The notes beneath the pieces were generated by a model that was given only the letters and a program-made list of their open reading frames with translations, had not been told where the DNA came from and did no database searches. Position numbers and translations under genes: made by a program. Source: CAVSWT01 sp963782985 (GTDB lineage: Bacteria > Bacteroidota > Ignavibacteria > Ignavibacteriales > Ignavibacteriaceae). Taken from it: 64,000 nucleotides of DNA. This document shows, in pieces, positions 27,073-34,700 of this stretch. The DNA lies in the NCBI GenBank assembly GCA_963782985.1, contig CAWALU010000003.1:124001-188000 (forward strand). The letters are read 5' to 3'. Each line of letters starts with the position of its first letter. Positions within the stretch are counted from its first letter, which is position 1.

Positions 27073-27990
27073 TTACATAATAATTCTATTTATAGAAAGC
27101 TTGCTTAAATCTTTTCGTCCAACTTTTAATTCATCGGCAAATTTTATGTAATCAATTTCATCCGGTTCTCGCCCAAACAATTTTGCAGCGGCTGCATCGG
27201 CGGCAACAATGTCGGTAGAGATTATTTGAGATTTCATTTTAATTACATCTTCAGTAGATACTCCGCGCGGTCCATTTCTTTTCATAACATAATATGCGTC
27301 GACAATATTTAAATCTGGTTTTCGGTACAAAGCAAAATCAGCAATACATTGATGAAGATTATTTTGATGCCAATAGCCGCGGTCCCAAACAATTCCCATT
27401 AAATTCTTCATCGAAATAGTAAGCCCTGCTGAACCATGATTTTTTAAAACCGGCGCGTTAATAAAAACATCGGAACTTATTATAAGCTCATGCACCTTTG
27501 CCGATGATAATTTTTTGCTCCCTTTTATAGTAACGCTTTGATAATAGCTTTCGCTGGCGCCCGATACAATTTTTCCTCCGGCATCTTTTACGGCTTTTTC
27601 AATTCCGCTGTTTGAATAACATTTGTTCCAATTGTCGCAAGTATGATCAAACACATAAACGTCTTTGGCTCCGGCTTCAAAACAATGTTTTATAATTCTA
27701 TTTATCAAAAGAGGATTTGTATTGCCCGCTCTTTCGGGAACAACATCCCAGCCAATGTTCGGTTTAACAACAACGGTTTGTCCTTTTTTAACAAAAGATT
27801 TCATACCGCCAAGACTGCCGATGGCTTTATCAAACATAGCATCCGGCTCGCCGCCTTTAATGGCAACCAAATCATAATTGGATGAGATTGTTTTAGAGCG
27901 GAATAAATCAGAATAGCTTGTGAAAGGAATGACAGAGCCGGCAATTATTCCAGCCTGTACGCTTTTCTTTATAAAATTTCTTCTATCCAT
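27073..27990 (-). CDS. DUF362 protein with Tat-type signal
   Basis: Function unknown beyond the DUF362 family, whose members often carry or accompany iron-sulfur clusters. The N terminus has twin arginines, MDRRNFIKKSVQAGIIAG, so it is probably exported folded by Tat, often a sign of a bound cofactor. The family core is clear: VVVKPNIGWDVVPERAGNT, VFDHTCDNWNKCYSNSGIE, FINAPVLKNHGSAGLTISMK and later DIVAADAAAAKLFG. Cysteines are few (C in HTCD and KCYS, one in LHQC), so any cluster ligation is uncertain. It is encoded 31 bases before the polyferredoxin and divergent from a small membrane protein, a combination that suggests one redox module. Confidence 0.87.
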   Translation of the reverse strand: MDRRNFIKKSVQAGIIAGSVIPFTSYSDLFRSKTISSNYDLVAIKGGEPDAMFDKAIGSLGGMKSFVKKGQTVVVKPNIGWDVVPERAGNTNPLLINRIIKHCFEAGAKDVYVFDHTCDNWNKCYSNSGIEKAVKDAGGKIVSGASESYYQSVTIKGSKKLSSAKVHELIISSDVFINAPVLKNHGSAGLTISMKNLMGIVWDRGYWHQNNLHQCIADFALYRKPDLNIVDAYYVMKRNGPRGVSTEDVIKMKSQIISTDIVAADAAAAKLFGREPDEIDYIKFADELKVGRKDLSKLSINRIIM

Positions 27991-28146
27991 TTTTTTCGTC
28001 CCCGAAAAATTGTTGCCGATAAATTACTATTATTGAAGTAAAAGTTAAATAGGCAAAAAAAATAATCTGATTTAAATTGTATAATGTTGTATATTTTACG
28101 AAATGAAATTTATTTTGTGAAGTAATTTAACGGCGGGAAAAATAAA

Positions 28147-28689
28147 ATGGAAAACATATTAACGCTCGTAAATCCAAAATTAAAAACAAAAGAAATTGCA
28201 ATAGATTTTTTAGCCGTCGCTTTTATTTTTTTCATTCCGTCAATTTCACATCTGCTTAGCTTTCCCGTTTATTTGTTTGAGCCAATGCGTATTATGTTAA
28301 TACTTTGCGTTGCGCATTCATCAAAAAAAAATGCTTATTTAATAGCGCTTACGCTTCCTTTATTTTCATTTTTAATTTCATCGCATCCCTCCATTATAAA
28401 AACCGCTATAATGACGGCGGAACTTACGTTAAATATTTTTCTCTTTTTTAAATTAAGCGAAAGGATAAAGAATAATTTCTCAGCAATGATGATAAGCATT
28501 TTAGCGAGTAAAATATTTTATTATTTGTTAAAGTTTGCTTTAATAAGTTTTGGTTTGATGAGCGGCGATTTAATAACTACTCCCATTTATATTCAAGTAA
28601 TTTTAATGTTGCTATTAAGCGTATATATTTATGTTATGTTTAATAATTCTGATAAACAAATTGGAAATACTTCTCAATACAAAAGTTGA
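28147..28689 (+). CDS. Membrane protein, possibly ECF-transporter S-component-like
   Basis: Not firmly recognised. The 180 residues hold about five to six membrane segments (about 20-38, 42-58, 64-80, 86-103, 112-134 and 145-163). The layout and the FEPMRIMLILCVAHSSKKNA segment resemble small substrate-binding (S) components of ECF transporters, but no specific signature is seen. It is divergent from the DUF362 gene with 156 bases between, which could hold a shared control region. No energy-coupling ATPase genes are nearby. A maturation or membrane-anchor role for the neighbouring redox pair is possible. Confidence 0.65.
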   Translation: MENILTLVNPKLKTKEIAIDFLAVAFIFFIPSISHLLSFPVYLFEPMRIMLILCVAHSSKKNAYLIALTLPLFSFLISSHPSIIKTAIMTAELTLNIFLFFKLSERIKNNFSAMMISILASKIFYYLLKFALISFGLMSGDLITTPIYIQVILMLLLSVYIYVMFNNSDKQIGNTSQYKS

Positions 28690-28754
28690 AACCATTATTG
28701 ATCTATTGCATCTTAATGATGTAAAAATTTTATGAATTAAAAATTGGTTTTAAA

Positions 28755-29141
28755 ATGAATTATTATTTCAGCAAAAATATTAATGGCAGTTTTGATGATG
28801 CAATTCAAAAAGTTACTGAAGCATTAAAGGTTGAAGGCTTCGGCGTTTTAACTGAAATAGACGTTAAAGCAACTTTGAAGAAAAAACTGGATGTAGATTT
28901 TAAGAATTACAAAATACTCGGCGCTTGTAATCCTCCGTTCGCATATAAAGCATTACAAGCTGAAGATAAAATCGGCGCGATGCTTCCTTGTAATGTTACG
29001 TTAATTGAACAGGCCGACGGCAAAATAGAAGTTGCCGCCGTTGATCCGATTGCTTCAATGCAGGCTGTAAGAAATGAATCGCTTTCGGGCATAGCTTCCG
29101 AAATTCAAGCAAAATTAAAAAAAGTAATTGATAGCCTTTAA
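28755..29141 (+). CDS. DUF302 domain protein
   Basis: A 128-residue cytosolic protein of the DUF302 family, whose role is not established. The family pattern is evident: FDDAIQKVTEALKVEGFGVL, then TEIDVKATLKKKLDVDF, YKILGACNPPFAYKALQAE and IGAMLPCNVTLIE, followed by VAAVDPIASM. The two cysteines (ACNPP and LPCNV) are typical of the family. No signal peptide is seen. It follows the membrane protein by 65 bases, so cotranscription is possible. Confidence 0.9.
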   Translation: MNYYFSKNINGSFDDAIQKVTEALKVEGFGVLTEIDVKATLKKKLDVDFKNYKILGACNPPFAYKALQAEDKIGAMLPCNVTLIEQADGKIEVAAVDPIASMQAVRNESLSGIASEIQAKLKKVIDSL

Positions 29142-29404
29142 TTTTAAAGACCTCTATTTTTCCCTTTCCATTTTAGAATGTAAATCATAATCTTGAGCAT
29201 CTAACTTCATTTTATTAAAACTATTAATTAGGATTGAGACGCCATCTTACTCTGTTTATAATTTTAGCTATATTTAATCAGGGTTCGATAATTAAATCTT
29301 TAGCTATGATTTAAAGCAAGTTATTATAAATTGAATTACGCAAATTACTTCTCTATTTTTTATCATTAAATAATAACGAATAATTGGAAACAGATATTAA
29401 CAAA

Positions 29405-29971
29405 ATGGAAATCTTTTCAGGCTTGCTTGAGGATGATGTTTTAAATAATCTAAAAATTTTAATTAACAAAAATTTGCAGATCATTTATAGTCCTGGAATG
29501 AAAGTTCACAAGGATAAAGTTGAAAGCTTAAGTTTATCTATTCCGGTTGTTGATAGAGCGGTCAACTCCCTGAATAAAATTAATTGGGTAAATATTAAAA
29601 ATAATTTTGTAAAGACGTCTGAAAATCAATCCTTCTCTCACCTTTGCGTAACGATTTCTGAAAACCCTTATAAAATAGGAATAAAAGAAGAGAACGGTAA
29701 AAAAGTTTTGGCTAATCCATTCAGCTCTTATATGGTTCATATTGGTTCAGGCTGGACGATTGAAAAAATTGAGGTTTATCAAAAAACAGAAAATTGGATT
29801 TCGTTCAAACATGTTTATGATTATGCAATTGTTTTTTATCTGCCAGGCAAAAGAGCATTTTGTATCCACACCGATGAGAGCGAAAAAGATTTGTTGTATT
29901 TAAGAAGCGATAAAAAATTTATTGAGCAAGTAAAAGAGAAAGGAACTTTATCGCATTCGGTGAACTCCTAA
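29405..29971 (+). CDS. Hypothetical protein
   Basis: Not recognised. The ATG at 29405 gives 188 residues; the frame also allows a TTG at 29384. There is no signal peptide or membrane segment. The C-terminal two thirds alternate strands and helices (KIGIKEENGKKVLANPF, YMVHIGSGWTIEKIEVYQ, AIVFYLPGKRAFCIHTDES) and look like a compact alpha/beta domain. No cofactor motif is seen. It is isolated, with over 170 bases of non-coding DNA on both sides. Base use matches its neighbours. Confidence 0.55.
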   Translation: MEIFSGLLEDDVLNNLKILINKNLQIIYSPGMKVHKDKVESLSLSIPVVDRAVNSLNKINWVNIKNNFVKTSENQSFSHLCVTISENPYKIGIKEENGKKVLANPFSSYMVHIGSGWTIEKIEVYQKTENWISFKHVYDYAIVFYLPGKRAFCIHTDESEKDLLYLRSDKKFIEQVKEKGTLSHSVNS

Positions 29972-30109
29972 TTGAGAAACCTATCCCATTTGTTGGGTGA
30001 TCAAAAGCCTGCCTCAGTTATTCATTATCAAAAATTTTCTTAATCCATTCTCTTCTATAAAATTAATAAATCTCAATCATTCATTTTTTTAGATTCGAGC
30101 AATGAACCT

Positions 30110-30117
30110 TATATTTG
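30110..30117 (+). promoter_or_regulatory. TATATTTG promoter -7-like element upstream of hemH
   Basis: TATATTTG, 31 bases before the hemH ATG; a T-run sits about 20 bases further upstream, where a -33 element would be. It is the third copy of the octamer before a gene start on the plus strand. Tentative. Confidence 0.4.
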
Positions 30118-30148
30118 TAATCATTTTTAAAATCATAAAAAATATAAT

Positions 30149-31166
30149 ATGAATACTAAAACCGGAGTTTTACTAATTCAGCTTGGCACGCCCGACAGCC
30201 CTTCCGTTTCGGACGTTAGAAGATATTTATTTGAATTTTTGAACGACCCGCGGGTTATTGATATCCCCTGGCTGGCAAGAAAAATTTTAGTGAACTTAAT
30301 TATTGTTCCTTTCCGCGCCCCTAAATCCGCAAAAATTTATAAAGAGCTTTGGACTGTAAAAGGTTCGCCGTTACTTATTTACAGCGAAAGCGTAAAAGAA
30401 AAATTAAACAAAGAATTAGGCGATGAGTTTGACGTTCATCTTGCTATGCGTTATCAAAATCCAAGTATGGAAAAAGTGATTGAAGAAATGCGGATGCAAA
30501 GCTATAAGAAAATAATAATTTTCCCTTTATTCCCTCATTACGCTTCTTCAAGCTCCGGCTCGGCGATTGATAGAGCTATGGAATTAATTAGAAAGTGGTG
30601 GGTAATTCCAGAAATAAAAATCATAAGTCAATTTTTTGAAAATGAAGGTTACATAAATACAATTTTTGAACGCGCAAAAAAATATAATATTAGCGACTAC
30701 GATCATGTGTTGTTTAGCTACCATGGATTGCCGGAGCGGCAGGTGGATAAGGTATACGTGGACGGCAAGCCTTGCAATGATCATAATTGTGAAGATGAAA
30801 TTAACGATGATAATTTTTATTGCTACAAAGCTGAATGTTATGCCACTACAAGATTGATCGCATCAAAATTAAATATTCCAAAAGAAAATTATACGGTTTG
30901 TTTTCAATCGCGATTGGATAAAAAATGGCTTACTCCATTTTCAGATGTAGTTGTAAAAGAGCAGGCGAAAAAAGGCGCAAAAAAATTGTTAGTTTTTAGT
31001 CCCGCATTTGTTGCTGACTGCCTGGAAACCGTAGTGGAAATTGGAAGCGAGTATCAACAATTATTTAAAAGAAAATGGCGGCGAAAAAATTCAGCTTGTA
31101 GAAAGCTTGAATGATCATCCAATGTGGATTCAAACTTTAAAGCAATTAGTTTTAAAATACTCCTAA
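30149..31166 (+). CDS. hemH: Ferrochelatase, reading frame broken near the 3' end
   Basis: Inserts Fe2+ into protoporphyrin (or coproporphyrin) in haem synthesis. The N terminus TGVLLIQLGTPDSPSVSDVR, FPLFPHYASSSSGSAIDRA, the catalytic His in SYHGLPERQ (about 191) and the Glu in DCLETVVEIG (about 292) are intact. In the literal frame the protein then turns into KRKWRRKNSACRKLE and stops at 31114. Removing one A from the AAAA run at 31067-31070 restores ELFKENGG-type sequence followed by LVESLNDHPMWIQTLKQL and a stop at 31164-31166, exactly the family C terminus. So there is one extra A, either a sequence error or a real mutation. All known active-site residues precede it. The cluster-type Cys-rich region CNDHNCEDE is unusual for E. 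coli HemH but known in other bacteria. The restored end overlaps the opposing gene by 15 bases. Confidence 0.9.
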
Positions 31167-32000
31167 AAAACTAAGCGCTCCGCTTACAATTAGTTTTGTT
31201 AAATTGCTTTTTGTTGAGAGCAGAAAAATTGCGAGCAAATTTAATTTTGGTTTTGTACAAAGATAAACATCTTTCCAAATTGGATTGAATTTGTTTTTAA
31301 AGTCAAACAGTCCTGAATAATTATATGCAAATTTTAATCTTCTTCCCAAGAAATTAATAAAATATTCTTTGGACATATTTGGTTTTGATTTGATTATAAA
31401 AGGCACGTCGCCCAAACTCCAAAACTTAAACCCTTCTTCTCTTATTAAATTAAAAACAGAAAAAATTAATGCTTCCATAATTCCATTTGGCGCAGTTTTT
31501 ATTCTCAGCAGCAGCTCGCTTCTTAAAAATGTTTTATCTATTTGTGAAATTAAAATTGCCGCAAGCCATTGATCGTCATTCTTATACACAAACAAACGGT
31601 TTTGCGGTTTGAACGCATCGTTAAAAAAATATTTTATCTGCGGCTTTTTACCGTGAGTACATTTTAATTTGAAATTTTCAAGATGCTGTTTGCTTTCTTC
31701 CGAATAAAAAATTTCTTCAACCGTACCATGTCTTAGCCCGGCTTTTATAACGCCGCGCAAAGATTTTTTGCGAAAATGTTCTTCATCTAAATTTAAAATT
31801 GCTTCTCTTCCAAATTTTATCGCATCAAAATTTTTTGCTTTTAATGACGATGCAATTTTTCCGCTACAACTGGTAATAAAAATTTTTTGGCGGGAGTTAA
31901 GATTTAAATCGTTAATTGATTTAGGATGATTGACCCAATGAAATTTTATTTGTTTTGTAATATCAGTTAATGGTTTAGAACAGAATTCAGCCGCTAACAT
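31152..32000 (-). CDS. DUF2156 (phosphatidylglycerol lysyltransferase C-terminal-like) protein
   Basis: A 282-residue GNAT-like protein of the DUF2156/LPG_synthase_C type. Family members transfer aminoacyl groups to lipids or have unknown acyltransferase roles. The typical second half is present: NGIMEALIFSVFNLIREEGF, KFWSLGDVPF, then FAYNYSGLFDFKNKFNPIW and KDVYLC. The first part, AIKFGREAILNL and KKSLRGVIKAGLRHG, matches the first GNAT half. There is no N-terminal flippase membrane domain as in MprF, so it is the soluble form. The C-terminal 35 residues are hydrophobic (LNLLAIFLLSTK, LIVSGALSFLGVF) and may touch the membrane. It is convergent with hemH. Confidence 0.8.
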   Translation of the reverse strand: MLAAEFCSKPLTDITKQIKFHWVNHPKSINDLNLNSRQKIFITSCSGKIASSLKAKNFDAIKFGREAILNLDEEHFRKKSLRGVIKAGLRHGTVEEIFYSEESKQHLENFKLKCTHGKKPQIKYFFNDAFKPQNRLFVYKNDDQWLAAILISQIDKTFLRSELLLRIKTAPNGIMEALIFSVFNLIREEGFKFWSLGDVPFIIKSKPNMSKEYFINFLGRRLKFAYNYSGLFDFKNKFNPIWKDVYLCTKPKLNLLAIFLLSTKSNLTKLIVSGALSFLGVF

Positions 32001-32063
32001 TTAAATATTTATACCTTCTCTTAAAAATAATATTTACTTCATCAATAAAAATTTTGGGGGTTG

Positions 32064-32270
32064 TCAATAATCGTTTAATTGAAGCGAATAAAAATAAACA
32101 TCGCTTGCTAATTTTTTTGTGATGGAAGAAGTCTCGAAAATTACTTCATAAATTCCGGGCGGCGGCTCTTTATTCAACGGAAAATTAATTGGTAAATTCA
32201 AATAGTTGGTTTTGTAAATTTTTCCGTAATTATATTTAGAGAGATGATCTTTTATATTTATTACATTCAT
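32064..32270 (-). pseudogene. Remnant of a T9SS C-terminal sorting domain
   Basis: The frame reads NKEPPPGIYEVIFETSSI followed by SDVYFYSLQLNDY and a stop. That follows the sorting-domain pattern 'VNEEKPPGxYEVxF...SGVYFYRLQxGxF' seen intact at the ends of the GH16 and amidase proteins here. The usual start (YPNPFNP) and end (TKKLxLLK) are missing and no parent gene is upstream. It looks like the worn end of a deleted secreted protein. A chance frame is possible. Confidence 0.4.
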
Positions 32271-32459
32271 CCAAATATGCCGGGCTTAAATTTAATTGCA
32301 TTTGAATGTACGAGTGAAATTTTAAAAAGTATTTCAGATTAAAACCACCCGCCAGATTAAATGAATTGCTGGTTACTTGCAGCGGGCACAAATTTCTGAA
32401 AGGGTTTGCAGCCGCATTAAAGTAAAAAAAATATCAATAGTAAAAGGAAACTGATAAAA

Positions 32460-34616
32460 ATGAAAAATAAAATATTACTTATACTTTTAATTTTTTGCAC
32501 AAGTTTTATTTTTTCTCAGACTATCGAATCTCCCAATGAAAATCTTTCTCTCACCTTTCAATTAACAAATGAAGGCGAGCCGCAATATATCTTATCATTT
32601 AAAAATAAAAATGTAATTGAACCAAGCAGACTGGGAATAAAGCTGAAAGAAAAAGAGGGCTTTACAAATGGGTTTTCAATTATTAGTATTGATACAACTA
32701 TCGTAAATAATAGTTGGCAGCCGGTTTGGGGTGAAGTAAAAGAAATTAAAAATAATTATAAACAGTTAATCGTTATGCTTGAACAGAAAGCAAATGCCCT
32801 CAAGCTGATTATTAAATTCCGCTTGTTTGATGACGGGCTTGGTTTTAGATATGAATTTCCTATTCAAGATTCGCTGCAATATTTTATTGTTACTGACGAA
32901 CTGACGCAGTTTAATTTAACCGGCGATCACAAAGCGTTTTGGATTCCGGGCGATTATGATTCGAATGAATACGCATATTCTACAACTCCGTTAAGCCAGG
33001 TTTACGCCTTCGGGGGGCAGTCCGCAAAAGAAATATCGGTTAAAACAATTATAGCCGATAACGCCGTTCAAACGCCGTTGATGATTAAAACCTCCGATGG
33101 TTTGTATATAAATATTCACGAAGCGGCGCTTGTAAATTATCCCGCAATGGATTTGTTAATTGATAAACAATCATTCACTTTAACTTCGCAGCTTGTACCA
33201 AATGCCGTCGGTTCCAAAGCGTTTATGCAAACGCCCTGCAATACTCCCTGGCGAACAATTATTGTTAGCGATAAGGCTGCCGATATACTTGCATCTAAAA
33301 TAATTTTAAACCTTAACGAGCCTTCTCCTTATGAAAAAGATCGTCAAAGCGCTGGCTGGATTAAACCAACTAAGTACGTCGGCATTTGGTGGGAAATGCA
33401 CGTGGGCATTTCCACCTGGAATTATTCTGATACTAATAATGTAAGGATTGGTGAAACTGATTGGTCAAAGCTAAAGCCTAACGGCAAGCACGGAGCGACA
33501 ACAGAAAACACAAAAAAATATATTGACTTTGCGGCTAAGCATAACCTTGACGGAGTTTTAGTTGAAGGATGGGACATCGGCTGGGAAGATTGGTTTGGCA
33601 AATGGAAAGAAAATGTTTTTGATTTTGTTACAGCATATCCTGATTTTGACGTTGACGAGCTTCATAAATACGCCGCTGCAAAAGGAGTGAAATTAATTAT
33701 GCATCATGAGACTTCCGGCTCTGCAACAAATTATGAAAGAAGGATGGACGAAGCATATCGCTTTATGAAGCAAAATGGATATGACGCAGTGAAGACCGGC
33801 TATGTCGGAAAGATTATTCCGAGGGGCGAATTACACGATGGACAATGGATGGTGAATCATTACATTCACGCCGCTGAAAAAACTGCGGAATATAAAATTA
33901 TGCTTGATGCACATGAGCCTGTTAGACCCACGGGGCTTCAACGCACTTATCCTAATTGGCTGGCTTGCGAAGCGGCGCGGGGAAATGAGTTCAATGCCTG
34001 GAGTGAAGGGAATCCGCCCGAGCATGAGACTATTCTTCCTTTTACAAGATTGATTGGCGGACCAATGGATTATACGCCCGGCATTTTTCAAATTAAACTT
34101 GATTATTTCATACCCGGGAAAAAAGAACAAGTCCACACAACGCTTACAAAGCAGCTGGCGCTTTATATAACAATGTACAGCCCGCTGCAAATGGCTGCCG
34201 ACCTTCCGGAGAGTTATGAACGATTCCCCGATGCTTTTAAATTTATTGAAGATGTTGCCGTTGATTGGGACGATACAAAAATTATTGAAGCAGAGCCGGG
34301 CGATTATATTACCATTGCCCGCAAAGCTAAGGGAAAAGAAGATTGGTTTGTGGGAGCCATAACCGATGAGAACAGCAGGATCGCCGTAGTTCCATTAAAC
34401 TATTTAAATGATAATCAAAAATATATTGCCACAATTTATGAAGATGCGCCGGATGCAAGCTGGGACAAAAACCCTATGGCATATGAGATTAATAAATTTA
34501 CAGTTACAAATAAAAACACATTAAAAATAAAATTAGCTAAGGGAGGCGGCGCTGCAATAAGTATTGCCCCTGCAAGCGATGATGACTTAAAGAATAATAA
34601 AAAATATAAAGAGTAG
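32460..34616 (+). CDS. GH97 family alpha-glucosidase-like hydrolase
   Basis: Probably releases glucose (or galactose) from alpha-glucans or oligosaccharides in the periplasm; 718 residues, as in SusB-type enzymes. Signal peptide: 1-20 (SFIFSQ). The N-terminal beta-sandwich spans about 25-275 (SPNENLSLTFQL, then FRLFDDGLGFRYEF). The (beta/alpha)8 barrel spans about 285-600 with KYVGIWWEMHVG, LVEGWDIGWEDW, HHETSGSATNYERR, DAHEPVRPTG and NPPEHETILPFTRLIGGP. The Glu residues in HEPVRPTG and PPEHETILPF agree with the inverting, SusB-like subgroup rather than the retaining one. A C-terminal beta-domain closes the protein. No susC/susD genes are adjacent. Single-gene unit with its own terminator. 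Confidence 0.92.
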   Translation: MKNKILLILLIFCTSFIFSQTIESPNENLSLTFQLTNEGEPQYILSFKNKNVIEPSRLGIKLKEKEGFTNGFSIISIDTTIVNNSWQPVWGEVKEIKNNYKQLIVMLEQKANALKLIIKFRLFDDGLGFRYEFPIQDSLQYFIVTDELTQFNLTGDHKAFWIPGDYDSNEYAYSTTPLSQVYAFGGQSAKEISVKTIIADNAVQTPLMIKTSDGLYINIHEAALVNYPAMDLLIDKQSFTLTSQLVPNAVGSKAFMQTPCNTPWRTIIVSDKAADILASKIILNLNEPSPYEKDRQSAGWIKPTKYVGIWWEMHVGISTWNYSDTNNVRIGETDWSKLKPNGKHGATTENTKKYIDFAAKHNLDGVLVEGWDIGWEDWFGKWKENVFDFVTAYPDFDVDELHKYAAAKGVKLIMHHETSGSATNYERRMDEAYRFMKQNGYDAVKTGYVGKIIPRGELHDGQWMVNHYIHAAEKTAEYKIMLDAHEPVRPTGLQRTYPNWLACEAARGNEFNAWSEGNPPEHETILPFTRLIGGPMDYTPGIFQIKLDYFIPGKKEQVHTTLTKQLALYITMYSPLQMAADLPESYERFPDAFKFIEDVAVDWDDTKIIEAEPGDYITIARKAKGKEDWFVGAITDENSRIAVVPLNYLNDNQKYIATIYEDAPDASWDKNPMAYEINKFTVTNKNTLKIKLAKGGGAAISIAPASDDDLKNNKKYKE

Positions 34617-34637
34617 CCGAGTTAAAACGATTCTATC

Positions 34638-34670
34638 GCTAACCCAATTACTTAAAGAAATTGGGTTAGC
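34638..34670. terminator. Terminator hairpin between convergent genes
   Basis: GCTAACCCAATT (34638-34649) pairs perfectly with AATTGGGTTAGC (34659-34670) across a 9-base loop. It lies between the convergent GH97 and amidase genes, 22 and 31 bases from their stops, and can serve both. Confidence 0.75.
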
Positions 34671-34700
34671 TCTGAAGAAATTTTTGGTAGTAAATTATTC

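Noticed and set aside
29240..29300. tRNA-like GGGTTCGA segment
   Set aside because: No matching acceptor, D or anticodon stems can be built around it.
31064..31075. Programmed ribosomal frameshift in hemH
   Set aside because: A +1 shift is needed, and the AAAA run shows no stop codon, rare-codon pause or stimulatory structure typical of programmed sites. A single-base indel explains it better.
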